Of a stretch of 64,000 bases of DNA, positions 12,591-24,361 are shown piece by piece; position 1 is the first letter of the stretch; each line of letters begins with the position of its first letter. The position numbers and the translations under genes are program-made. This DNA comes from Physcomitrium patens (lineage: Eukaryota; Streptophyta; Bryopsida; Funariales; Funariaceae), in assembly GCF_000002425.4 (NCBI RefSeq), contig NC_037275.1, positions 6,466,607-6,530,606 of the forward strand, written 5' to 3'. Under the pieces are notes generated by a model. It worked only from the letters and a program-made list of their open reading frames with translations, did not search any database and was not told where the DNA came from.

Positions 12591-13520
12591 TCACTTCTCT
12601 TCAACTTTTCGCATTGTTGTTGCGTCTTTTAAAGAATGCGACTGTGTTCCGTTTCCCCTATCAGATCCAACATCTCTGATGAAGTTTGCATTCGCGTTGA
12701 CAGGGCTCTCTACGCAACTCACTCAAACACTTGTTCCACACGTGTACATAGTACAGTGTTGAAAGGTGATGCAATTAAGCTGGTGTCGTCGACGATCATC
12801 TCACAAAGGTATTTCCCTCCCTCTTCAATCCCTCCCTCCACCCAAGCTTCTGTTCTACTCCCATCACTGATTCTCGAACCGTTTCAGTAGCCAAGGTCGC
12901 GATGTGTCCTTGTCTCCGAAAACTTCATCCTCGGTCCTGATTTCTGCACATGGGCATGGAATCCACCCTCTCTCATCCACGAGTTGTTAACCTCATCCTG
13001 TGGCTCATCATGCAGCGACATCAATCGTTCCTAGTGGCGAAGTCCTCTACGGAGGTCACAGACATGAGGAGTATACTCGAGCCATTTGCAGGTCGACATG
13101 ACGCGACATACTTTTTGTAGCGCCCTGGATATGGTGGTCGCATCATCTCGCCAACGCCACAACAACAACACTTAACTACAGCTTCTTCTTATTCTTCTTG
13201 TGTTTACCCTGCAAGCACATGCAAGCACATCACGGAGGCCATGGAGATTGTATCTCTCGCTTTCTCTCGAATCGGTTCTCCCCTATTCTTTTCATTATTT
13301 CTGACCCTGCGGCTCATACTTAGCTGGAAAGAGGACTGTAATATACGTAGTGTCTAGACAGATTATTTTAGCGCCCTTGTTGGTGGGTGCTCATTTTGAT
13401 CCCGGAGCTCTTGTCCGTGAACACACCTAGTGACCAACAACATCCCGGTGGTCTTGAGAGGATTATATGCCTGCACTCACGAATGCTCTTACACACACAC
13501 ACATAGATAGTTCTATATAT

Positions 13521-13555
<35 letters not shown>

Positions 13556-13950
13556 CACACACATCCCTTTTGCCGAAGCAATGCCATTGTCTTGTTGCAA
13601 GGTGGGACCTCTCTCCGCACCGATGATACCGTTGTAGCCATGGATTCTCAAGGCTGGCTGTCGCTGTATTTGGTGAAGAAGCCATGAAGTTCACTTACAA
13701 ATGTTTGATCAGAGCATGTAAACAAGCATATGACCATGAATAAACACTCTCATTCTCAATGAATCTCTGATGAACGCTAAGGGAAGGATTATAATTGCTG
13801 ATGAATGATTGTAATTTTGGTTGGTATGGTGAATATGGCATCCTTCTTCTGCGATTGAGTGCACGTATATTTGTAGCAATGTTTTGGAATAGGGGAATGT
13901 CCCAAGTATTGAAAATTGTGTGTTGTAATATCTCAGCATTAATTGGCCTA
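12591..13950 (+). other. 3' flank of the DUF688 gene
   Basis: Composition stays gene-like for about 1 kb after the stop and then declines, as expected for a 3' UTR and terminator region. It contains a CA- and TA-rich microsatellite at 13489-13562. The short frames have no motif. An AATAAA-type hexamer occurs near 13739, which could serve polyadenylation, but this is unproven. Confidence 0.4.
13489..13562. repeat. Compound (CA)n/(AT)n/(CA)n microsatellite
   Basis: Short CA runs flank about 15 AT units. Confidence 0.9.
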
Positions 13951-14361
13951 TGATAGAAGCAACTTCTCTATATTAAGGTTAACAATTAATCTGTGGTCTG
14001 GTTAGATTTAATTAGCAAGACACTGGTTATCGAAATATTTAAGCCCGTTTAAAGTAGTAAAACACCGACATGGTCAACGGATGCCTTTAAATGTTTTATT
14101 TAGTAACTACTACAAATGTTACATATAAGTTTCAAAAACCATCAAATTTTATACCATAGCAGGCGTTCAACTTGGAATCTTGTTTTGTTTTGTTTTTTTG
14201 TTTTGTTTTTTGTTATTATGGTCAAGTGAGTAATAAATAATCTTAGTAACTTTTGATCACAAATATAGAATCAATAATAAGTTAATCTTAAATTTTTCAA
14301 GGTAAGGAACTAAAGAAACATATTAGATTGAAAAGTAGGTTCCTAAAAATGCTTAAGTCAA

Positions 14362-14393
<32 letters not shown>

Positions 14394-15199
14394 ACCCTTT
14401 ATATTTATACTCTTAAAAAATATAATAAGCCATATAAGAAAATGTTTGATTTTTTTTTTTTTTTTTTTTTTTTTTGATCATGCTAGATGTCACCCGTAAC
14501 CAAATAGTTTTGCAAAGCACAAATGTTTTGTGATTAACGTGTAAATTTGTTACTTTTTAAATAAAAAGTTGTTACATTGATGCCCTCCTATCACATTGAT
14601 GTCTATGGCAATGAAAACGATGAGATAAAATAATAATAATAATAAAAAATAAAAATTAATTTATTTGTTTAATATTACCAAATAAGAGTATCATTAGAAG
14701 AAGAGTTCTGTAGCATAAAATTAATCTGTGTAGATTCTTTTAAATTGATGTTATTAATAACATTAACAAGCAACATAATTAGTTTCTTTCTTTATATTTG
14801 TTATATACATAGATATTAGCAACACCTAAGGATTTACCAAAAATGCCTTTGATAATGATCCAAAGTCTTCAATTTAATATAAGGGAATCAACATTAATAA
14901 CCAAATACTTAATTTCTAGAAATATGAAAATGCAGGCTTTGCTTTCTTTAATCCCGCTAAAATTATTTACATAGTTTGACTAAGCTTCTAAGATAAATGA
15001 CCTTACATTAGATAATAGAATGCTTTCTAGTTCTTAAGCCTTTGAACCACATTGTTCTTGTAGAAGAATGATATTATACTTTGTAAAATTATTTTATTCA
15101 TATAACTTTATGAGGTGTCAATGGAGATGTAATGCAGATTGTAGAGCCAACTACACTCAGATGCTTCATAAAAATTTACCACATCCTCAATATTGAAAA
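13951..15199. other. AT-rich spacer with paired poly-A and poly-T tracts
   Basis: AT-rich DNA with a 30-base A run at 14363-14392 and a 26-base T run at 14450-14475. I see no gene. Confidence 0.55.
14363..14475. repeat. Poly-A (30) and poly-T (26) tract pair
   Basis: A30 at 14363-14392 and T26 at 14450-14475 are separated by 57 bases and could pair as a hairpin. Confidence 0.95.
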
Positions 15200-15670
15200 C
15201 AACATCCTCTAAGGCAATAAATACATTGCCTCATTCTTGGAAGAGTTGGAACTAGTGAACTCAGGCCCAATCCACCTAAAAGACTGAGAAGTACATGTAA
15301 GGGTGGTAACCAAAGAAGGCACAAATAATGCCTTTAAAGAATACAACCCACTAAGTAAGCCACCCACTGACACAACAATTTGGCTTGTAGAAGACAAAAC
15401 AATCCGACATTTATAAATTGACTTGAGTAAATAATCATGGCAACAACAAGAAGACATAGGCAGCACCAACATTCTAAACTACACAACAAAGCAAACTTAA
15501 TGCAGCTCCCTTCAAAGGAGAGTCCACTCTCTCAAGGCACAATTTTAGAAACATAGAATGTACACAACTCTACAATATCCTTTGGCACCTATGGTTTTCT
15601 CAGAAGGTTTTACCTATAAGATGGTTAGTGATAGCAGAGGGCATATTGGTGGGTACGTGCAATGTTTCTA
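15200..15670 (+). mobile_element. Probable LINE C-terminal remnant
   Basis: On the plus strand, two overlapping-phase stretches translate into protein-like text with only occasional stops. The first (about 15237-15490) includes EVHVRVVTKEGTNNAFKEY and later NILNYTTKQT. The second (about 15525-15680) includes LYNILWHLWFSQKVLPIRW and LVIAEGILVGT. The second resembles the W-x-x-(I/V)W-x(3)-x-P-x-K-x-(x)-x-F/L-W-(R/L)-L layout of the zf-RVT region that follows reverse transcriptase in plant LINEs. The first fits the stretch that normally precedes it. Stops at 15288, in the middle of the first stretch, and a change of phase near 15490-15525 show that it is inactive. No reverse transcriptase core, poly-A tail or target duplication was found. 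The minus-strand frame over the same bases is probably a shadow. The family call is tentative. Confidence 0.4.
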
Positions 15671-17694
15671 TTTAGTAGTTCATGACTTCTCTACCATTGC
15701 TTTTCCATGACATAATTGTTGTATGTGTGTGTGTGTAGTTATAGACATTCTTCATCTTCACATTTCTCTGGCAACTGTTATTGTTCTCAAGTTTGTTGAT
15801 GAGATTGAATATCATAGATGATTCTTTGATTCCCCCCTTTTTTTTAAAATGGGTCAATAAAATAGAGTTTTGATAATAATTCACAAAAAATTGTCAAATT
15901 TGAAAATAAGTTAATTGTATTCTGGAGCCTAAATTGGTAAATATAACAAGAATGTTCTTATCAACTCTACCATCTTTTCCCCAAAGTTTTTTAAAGAACA
16001 TATAATTTGCTAAATGTTAATATTTTTTCATTTATGTAAAAAGAATCTGGAAATGCAATAATTGTGTCATACTGTTGATGAACGAATTTCTTATCTATGA
16101 ACATAATGAAGAAAAGTTCTTTTTAACGATTTTATTGGTAAGCCCCATAAGTTTCAACAGTAATTAAATAAGAAAATACGTAATAGGAGCTGGTGTATAA
16201 ATAAGATGAGTCATATTAATTTTTTCCCGTACGTGGGATTGTTGTGTACCAAGATAAAGTCTGAATATCAATGATTTGGAAAATAAGATATATGATTCAA
16301 TGACTTTTCCACCTTACTTAACCTCATTTATCCTTCACATATAAACACAAAAAAGGATAGATTTTTTTATTTCTTTTCTTTTATTTGATTCCCTTCCACA
16401 TGGCTGATTGATCCAATGTGGCACCTTCTAGTAGGCACTGGAAATCAATGTGGCACATTTAGAAGGCAATTTGATGGAACTTTTACCTAATGTGATTATG
16501 TCGTGTAAAATTCAATCCTTCCTAATTTACAATTTACAATTTACAAGTTGTTTCCAAAGTTTGACATGAAGGGTGATCCTTCCCATCTACTACAATTGAA
16601 ATTGCATCCTCTGAACATTACTTCAAGACTTCACCAACGGGGTTTACAACTCTAAAAACAATGAGGTTGCCTGAATGCAGTTACCCAAGGACTTCAAAAC
16701 ATGGTCCAAAAGGAATGCATCACCAATATTTACTCATAATGAGTCCTGAAAATCTTAATGTGCTAACATATCAAACTCATGCTTCATGCACCTTCAAGAC
16801 AACCAAAAAATAGCATTGTGTAATTTAAACCTCCAAGAAACAAAAGATGAATCAGAGATGCATCGAGAAGCATAGAAGAAAGCTATGTACTAGGCCTCTA
16901 CCAATTAGGAAAAGGACTAAAGCCTCGCCCATGGGGGCTAACCCACACACAAGGGCTTGAACAAAAGCTTGCTAAGACCTCGATATAGACCAGCACAAAG
17001 GAGAGGTGAGAGGTTATTCTTGAACCTACAAAAACAAATATGAATTGCTTCTAATGACCAAGGACCAAACCATCAATGCTATTGTAGTTGCAACAAAAGG
17101 GTTTGCCTTCAACATCAAGGTTCTCCCTGAAAAGCATGCACACAACAGTTTAAGACTGCATTATCATCATTTTCACTGAGAATAGATGAACGCTAGTACA
17201 GTACCTGACCTCATAGGGCTACAAATAAAATCAAACACATTGGCAACGTTTAACCAAAGAACTGCAAGACGGTAGGTGTAACACATTTCAGGAGCATGCG
17301 AGAAGAATCGAATATAAACCATTCATCAGCGCAAGTCTCGGGTTGTAGGAGAACCTGACCTGTATAACTTACAATACTGTAACTGCGACGACACACTTGC
17401 ACCTAAATGCAGAACAGTCTTGAATGACTTACAATTTCATATCCAAGTAAAACTTGAACATAGCGGGTTGTAAAACTCAAATAGTTTCCTGACTGCTATC
17501 GAGGACGAGATAGTACTTCTTCTTCAAATGATTATTTCTACATGTTGTACGCAGTTTCAGCTCCCCTCCTATCCAAAAAGCCAGTGCATTGAAACTTCCC
17601 AAAAGTTAAACATAAACATCCCCATTCGCCAGCTATTGTTCAGGATGTACAATGAATCCAAAATAATTAAATCAAAATCAAAAGAATCAGCCTT
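15671..17694. other. Spacer and 3' flank of the CYP33-like gene
   Basis: AT-rich to about 16.5 kb, then closer to gene-like composition toward the end of the minus-strand gene, which suggests that the last few hundred bases belong to its 3' UTR. A triple TTTACAA repeat lies near 16529-16550. I see no other gene. Confidence 0.45.
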
Positions 17695-18892
17695 CTACGT
17701 GGATTTAAGAGCTTCGGCTTCGGCTGCAGCCATAGGATCATCCGTGGCATCGTCGGCTTCAGTTTCACCTTCTCGAACCTCTTGCAATTTCTTCCTATCC
17801 GCTTCTTCGGCAGCACTCACAGTCGCCTGATGCTCCGCGTTCAGACGCTTCATCTCTTCCTCTTGCTGTTGTCGCTCAAACCATGTGTCGGCGTCCGCCC
17901 ACACTGCACACACACATAGGTAAATATAGGCTCTTCACTTTGAAAAACACCAGGGCGTCAACTACCATCTTGTGTGCAGCATTCAACTCAATTTGCCCTC
18001 GATTTACTATTTATTCGCAATCAAGGCAAGCTCTTTCGAATAGCACTATTACAGAGTGCACAGCACAGAATCCCATACCTGCTTGAGAGGCCCACCCTTG
18101 TTCTCCTCCCTTTATTTTCTGTGGCTGTGCATAATTGACGGTGAGAACACGACCGTACAATTCACCATTGTGCATGTTGTCCATTGCAGCTGCTGCATCT
18201 TCTTTCTCAAAATAAGTGATAAAAGCAAAACCACGGTGCTTCTGTGTTGCCTGGTCTAACGGCATTGAGATATCCTTGACATCACCGAAGGGGATGAAAG
18301 CTGCATGCACGACTTGCTCCGTTACGTTTTCCTCCAAACCACCTGCTCCACAAAATATACACCCTTGAGTGAATACTACCTCTATATGCTAGCATCACAG
18401 GGCTCCATAATTTGTAATGAAATAAAACAAGACCACTACCATGATCGAGAATTTGAGGCGATTTCATTATGTAAAAACCGTCGGAGGACCCCCTACAAAG
18501 TAACGTGAAAGAATTTAATGCAAACAATATCCACGAGAAGGATCCTCATCATAGCTCGATTCAATGCCATTTACAGTAACACAACGAACACCACTTGAGA
18601 ACCTCATGATCGATGTAATATAAGGTTAAGGGTTTTAGGGCCTCCCCCAATGACACCCCAAACATGACGTCTCCTTCTCATTCACATTGACATGTATGAA
18701 AACGACATGAAACCAGAGAATCTGCCAACTCAACCAGATCGAACAGAGCAACGACCACGTGACATCAACAGAAACCCAAAAGCTATCTCTTCGACCATTG
18801 AGAAAGTAAGCGCAACCCAAAGAAGAAACCTCGCAGAATGCGAAAAGCGGGGAATTACCGACGTAGAGGGTTGTTTTGGGATTGGTACCCAT
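17695..18892 (-). CDS. CYP33-like RRM protein, spliceosome-associated
   Basis: Three exons on the minus strand: 18859-18892, 18079-18342 and 17695-17903, with GT-AG introns of 516 and 175 nt. Together they encode 168 aa. Residues 9-90 form one RRM with RNP2 (LYVGGL, 9-14) and RNP1 (RGFAFITY, 48-55). It closely resembles the RRM of nuclear cyclophilin E (CYP33/PPIE), including the block HAAFIPFGD. The cyclophilin domain is absent, as in the short plant homologues of about 170-180 aa (Arabidopsis At1g13690 type, from memory). The motif [13 protein letters not shown] and a charged Ala/Glu-rich tail end in [14 protein letters not shown]. The expected role is binding RNA in spliceosomal complexes. 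The ATG at 18892 gives [12 protein letters not shown], the usual start of the plant family. No key RRM residue is missing. The cellular role in this species is inferred from the family. Confidence 0.93.
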
Positions 18893-19302
18893 CTGTACAA
18901 CCTGGTGGACTCAAAGCCTACGCTCACAGACCACGATCGCTCGTCCCAGCATCTACCATGCCCCTTCTCTCAAGGCTATCGCTACACAGCAATATTTTCA
19001 GCTTCACCACAGCCTCTGTTTGTACGAATCCGCGACGTTGATGATTCCAGAGCTCGGTTGCGCGAGTAGGACAGCGAGAGGCCGGAGCTTGAAGAGGAAC
19101 TGCGACAAACCCTAATCCACAGACGCAAGCCAAATCGTGACTCGTGGTGCGAATGCAGTATTCCGTGGATGAATGAATAAAATACGTTCGTTGGAGTGTA
19201 TCTATCATTGGCGGAGCATTTGGGGTCCTGGTTAATTCAAATGCTATGTTCGTATCATAAATGAAAATCTTTAAATGCATTTTTTACCATTAAATGATTA
19301 TG

Positions 19303-19349
<47 letters not shown>

Positions 19350-19497
19350 GCATATATACACATTGATAGATACACTCCAACGATTTTTAAAAATTTTGCA
19401 ACTTATCTAAAATATGAAATTTATGTGAGACAATCTAAAGATTAAAATGATTATCTATACTAGCTAAATGAATAGAAGTAGAAAATAGTAGAAAAGT
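18893..19497 (-). promoter_or_regulatory. 5' leader and promoter of the CYP33-like gene
   Basis: Composition remains gene-like to about 19,210 and then falls sharply into a (TA)n tract at 19305-19347. The 5' UTR and core promoter of the minus-strand gene should lie in the first 300 bases. No transcription start can be fixed by eye. Confidence 0.45.
19305..19347. repeat. (TA)n microsatellite
   Basis: More than 20 TA units directly beyond the promoter region of the CYP33-like gene. Confidence 0.95.
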
Positions 19498-20333
19498 TGT
19501 TGTGTTATGTGGAAAGCGGCTTAAGAATGCACCAAGCATCTTTTTCTAAAAGGATTTGATCTCACCTTGAAATTGGATTTATAACCAATAACCATGCATA
19601 AGGTCTTTAAAAACATAATTTTGGCAATCTTAAACAACTTAAGTAAGCTTATAATTGTTCTTAATATATCTTATCAATTTTTTTTAAACCTCAGATATAT
19701 AGCTTATCACATTCTAATCATATCCAAATAAACCTTAAATAGTTATTAATAATCCTAATTTAATCCTAAAAAATCCTAAAAATATACAAATAAATCTCTC
19801 TTAGTTTTAAAGTAGTTCTAAATAAATCTTAATCAAACTCTATCTTTGCAAAGCACTTACAAAGTTATTATCTATTCAAATAACTCAAAATCAATGCCTA
19901 AAGAAATTATATCAAATTTGCTCCCTAATCTCACTCTCCAATTAACAAACTATAATTATTACATGCACATAGTTTTGTGCTTTGGAATTTGGTTCTAATT
20001 TTGGTTTTTAATTGGTCTTCTCCGAATATCAATCTAAGGTTTTTTAATGTAATTCTTGTTGAAAACTATCATGGAGTGACAACTATTCTTTACTTTTATC
20101 CAAAGATGCTTATAATATTATTTTTGCATATCTATTTTTTCCCTAATTTTTATAGAAAGTACAAGTTTTTTTATAAAAATATAAAAGTAGAGTAAATATT
20201 ACATTTTACTACATCTCTATCTTTTACTAATATTTTTAAAGTATTTTTTCTATTATATTTATAATTAAGTTCTTTTATAATATGATCTCTCTTTTAGTCT
20301 TACACCTAATAGCCGTATTACAATATATTAACA
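19498..20333 (-). mobile_element. LTR-like repeat, copy A (solo, short)
   Basis: This is one of four copies in the window of a long repeat with TG...CA ends (the others lie at 46823-48353, 49310 to about 50560, and 52729-54587). It aligns to copy D from the left edge (TGT..TTATGTG..GGCTT.AGAATGCAC) through the TTTGCAAAGC.CTTACAAAGT block to the right edge (CTAATA...TTACAA..ACA). It lacks the middle part of D. No matching internal region lies beside it, so it is probably a solo LTR or fragment. It is old: similarity to the other copies is visible only in blocks. Orientation is taken from the gag frame next to copy D. Confidence 0.55.
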
Positions 20334-20401
20334 TACTAGTTAGACAATTATTTTTTTAGGTATAGATTGAATCCTTATGAGCCCTTAGATACATCATATG
20401 T

Positions 20402-20438
<37 letters not shown>

Positions 20439-22589
20439 GATATTTTGTTCATATAAGAAGCCACTATAGAAATGTCCTTTAACTCAAACACTAGGCTTAG
20501 TAGGTTTGTGGTTATTAAGAAGCTTCTACCTAGCTTTCTTCTTAGCTAGTATGTATAGAAGCAATATTAAAGCCATACTTAATCTTGCCAATATAATATT
20601 ATATTGTAGTCTTAGATTGAAACTTTCTAGTCTTAAAGACTTAGCGATAGTTCTAATATCTTATAAAAATATTTCTTGAGAAACTTCTTTCTCTCTTTTG
20701 AACGATTACTCTAGATTTAGCTCTTTAATACTTTGACAAAATCCATGTATATAATATTCTTGTTAAATATTTTAGTATTTGGTGATAGCTTGTGATTTTT
20801 TCTTCTAATTATCAAGTAAATTTAAATGTTGCAAATGATTCTCTTTTTAAAAAATATTATTATATAATTACTATTTTATTATATGATATTTCCTTCAACT
20901 TCAATTTTATGTAAAAGTCTTCTATATATTACAAATAAAATATTTATAGCACAACTTAGTAGAAATGAAGAGGATGATAGAACAAGTCCAAGAAAAAATA
21001 AAGGATATAAAAATATTAAGATGCAAAAATATCATTTGTTTATCTTGCCAATATTTATCAACAACTTACAACTTATTAAATAAAATTCAAATTTGACATA
21101 AAGACAATATATTCTTTTAAATTTGAATTTAGAGCTTCTATTAGTTATTTAATTTGAATTTGAGCATCTATTATTGAAATGTTATATTTTAAAAAAAAAT
21201 CAAACAAATACAAAACAAAAACATATTAATCTTTTTTTTAAAATAATTAAAGATTATTTCATTGGAAAAATATATGTCTACAAAATAAACATTACATTTC
21301 ATAAAATGTGGAAAATAAGTATCTACTATTTAGATTTTTTTTTTTTGTTGAGTCTTTTGCCTTTTAGGTTACTTATTGGATTAGTATTTCTTTTTATTTT
21401 CTTTTTAAGAGTTATCATTGGATCATTGAATAAGGAAAGTAAGATTAATTATTTGTTGATGAATTGCTTCAATTGGAATAGAGAATTGGTGACAATTAAG
21501 TAATATAGACATGACTTTTGAAAGAGTAACAACTAGGTTTTAAAATGTTGATGGTGTGTTTTTTAACAATTTACACTTTAGAATTCCAACAATGTTCCTG
21601 TAACCTATACTTAAAAAAAAGCTCAGATTTTGATTTTTTTAAGATTAAGAGATGATGTAAAAACACAATTCAAAACTAACATTAATATTCACTTGACATG
21701 GTATTTAAATTTGATTTTGATTTAGATTTAACAAGGGTTTTGTTTGTCCCTCACCATCACCCACCATACTTTTACTTCCAGAAAATGTTCATTGAAAATT
21801 TTGAAATTTTAATTTATTGGATACAGTAATTTTTATTTTGAATATTCCTTGCAATGTGTGGATAAGAAGGATGTTTTAAACATAAACTGAATTTTTTAGA
21901 AAAAGTAAACTTGTACTAAAGGTACTTCAGATACTTGCACTCAAGGTACTAAAGGTACTTAAGCCATATATTTTAATGTATGTATATATATATATATATA
22001 TATATATTTAATAGGAATAACAAAATGATTTTGTCTTTCATAGTTTCATAATGATTTCATTCATCGTAGTTAAAATATTGCAATATCAAAAATTGATTCT
22101 CTAAGCACTAATGATTTAATCCTTTTTATAACTTAAAATTACATTGCATGAAAGTAAAAACTGCATTATTGAAATAATAAAATTGTTCACGAAACTTTGA
22201 AGTAAATAAATAGCTTGGAACTTTTGTAGATATCCAAATTATGTCAAATGTGAAGATTCCCACCTTCTTAATCATAGGTATTAATCACTACATGAAAAAA
22301 TCTTTCTCAAAATACAAGTTTTTGTACCACAATATTTATTTGAATAAAGCTGTGTATATACATAAATACAAATATAGAATTCAAAACTAATTGTTTTACA
22401 ATGTTCATCACTCCTATTCTGATTTATCTCCCTAGATTCATCACAAGCTCTTATTCTCAATATGTTTCGACAATAACTTCATACCATAACTTCTTGGGTT
22501 CATTTATCAGTAATAAACTTCTTCAAATAAAAAAACAGTTAAACAACCTGTACAGAATTAATAGATTTATGTGGCAAGTTTTACTCAGT
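20334..22589. other. AT-rich spacer
   Basis: Very AT-rich, with an A run at about 20404-20432 and (TA)n at about 21980-22008. The part up to about 20.75 kb may extend repeat copy A, because it shares short blocks with the region right of copy C. Open frames up to 109 aa are AT-driven and lack motifs. I see no gene. Confidence 0.5.
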
Positions 22590-22881
22590 TCTTTATCCTG
22601 GATTATGTGACATACAAGACAAGATTAGGAAAAATATATCATGAGAAAAGAAAAACGACGGTTCTCCTTAGGCGTTGAAATTAAAATCAGAACCTATTGG
22701 TGCAGTTTGGTCATTCTAAGACTTCAACATGAAGGTCCTTATCAAAGTATAATTCAAGGGGTGTCGATGTTAGCAGTATCCATGAGTCTGAAACGAAACC
22801 ACTACTTCCCACTTAAAATATATGGTAATAACACACAGCAACCCTTCAATAATAATAGTGTAACCTAATCCAGGATAAAGA
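22590..22881. repeat. Sequence bounded by a 16-bp perfect inverted repeat
   Basis: TCTTTATCCTGGATTA at 22590-22605 is repeated in inverse orientation at 22866-22881, and weaker pairing continues for several bases inward. The 260 bases between are less AT-rich than the flanks and have no coding frame of note. Size and ends suit a small non-autonomous DNA element (MITE-like), but no clear target-site duplication is visible. Confidence 0.45.
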
Positions 22882-23823
22882 TTGTATGTCCCACTAGCCA
22901 ACGGGGACGATTGATGCACTTTCCCTGCGTTGCAAATCAAATGTATACCGAAATAACAAAACTTAATAAAATGCTCTGGTAGAACTGCAAGTTATTCCAA
23001 ACAACCGCTTCAAGCCAACGTCAGAACTTGATTAACGAACGCCTTCGTGGATGTTTAGAACAAGTCTGACTAAATAGATACCCAAGGCCTTCTTTCGGAA
23101 TCCAACTTATCCTTCAGCATCCTGCTGCACTACCATGGGATACTGAGTAAGCCAGTGCTTGAAAGCAGCATCATGATGCCATGATTCTAGATGTCGTCAG
23201 CAGTGGAGACTGAAAAGTTTCAAGAGCAGAAAGAATCACAATGAATGAACTCGAAAGCAATCCAAGTAGGAGACCAACAACGTTATCGTTATAAGAGTGA
23301 CATTATCACCAAAAATATAAAAAGGAACAAAGCTGTTGAACAAATTCCAATTTGGAAGCTTCTACTCGACAACAGAAACCCAGGTCAAGGTAACTCCCCC
23401 CTTCAATAATGATCTTGCTGACCTTATTTCAAAAAAATCACGTAACATGCAGCACTATCATACTCCATAGCTGTTGCAAATAATGTGACAAGAATAACCC
23501 TCACAGAACAAGTGGCTGCAACCCTCGTCTCAACATTACCCTTCATCTCACAAGGGTACCATCTTTACATGCTCCATCCCTGCCTTAAGTTTCACCTTCC
23601 ACATTCCAACCATGTACATCACAGGCCCACTCTGCTTGCTTGCGCATCCAGGAATATAATCTCCAGCAAGGGCCCATGCTTTGCCATCCTTAATCCAGAG
23701 CCTTTTCACATGAAGTTCTTCATCCTGACAACTAGGGTGTCTTTCCGGGGCAGGGACTTGTAGCCAAAAGTCAGGACACTGACGCCGTACTTCTACAATT
23801 CAATAGTGAGGATGAAGGAAGAG
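22882..23823 (-). other. 3' flank of the GAUT13/14-like gene
   Basis: Composition is gene-like right up to the stop codon of the minus-strand GAUT gene, as expected for its 3' UTR. The plus-strand frame at 23485-23763 has no motif and is treated as chance. Confidence 0.45.
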
Positions 23824-24314
23824 CTACGCTCTGTCCAGAATATTACATTGCCTAATAAACTCGTTGGAGTAATTCACGTACTTGGACCAGAACGGTCTGA
23901 GGTGAGGGAAAGCTATGTCCAACCATGGCTTCGCCTGTCCATTGAAGTGAATCACAGCTGCCTTTCCCACAGCTTCCAAGTTCGTCTTCGCATTATAACC
24001 CAGCCCCAACAGGTGCCAGTTATCAGGGATTGGGTGGACATTGCCATCAAAGGCGATGAGGGCAGGGGGTAGCGTCCCCAACCTCCATAACGTCAAATTC
24101 AATTGCAGATTCTGAAAACAAACACGCGTAGTGATTCAATGTTCGACCGCATCACAACCGATACAGCTAAAGAACTCAGGCTGCGATCATGTCGCTCAAG
24201 CTCATATTCTATTCATTTGAAGACTTAATTTGGACAACTCAAAACATATTACCAGAAATAGCTACCGTAATCAAAACGATTCCAGCTCACCAACTTCGCG
24301 ATTTAAACGAAACG

Positions 24315-24361
<47 letters not shown>

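Noticed and set aside
15209-15472. 87-aa minus-strand frame
   Set aside because: The opposite strand reads as a more plausible LINE-like remnant over the same bases.
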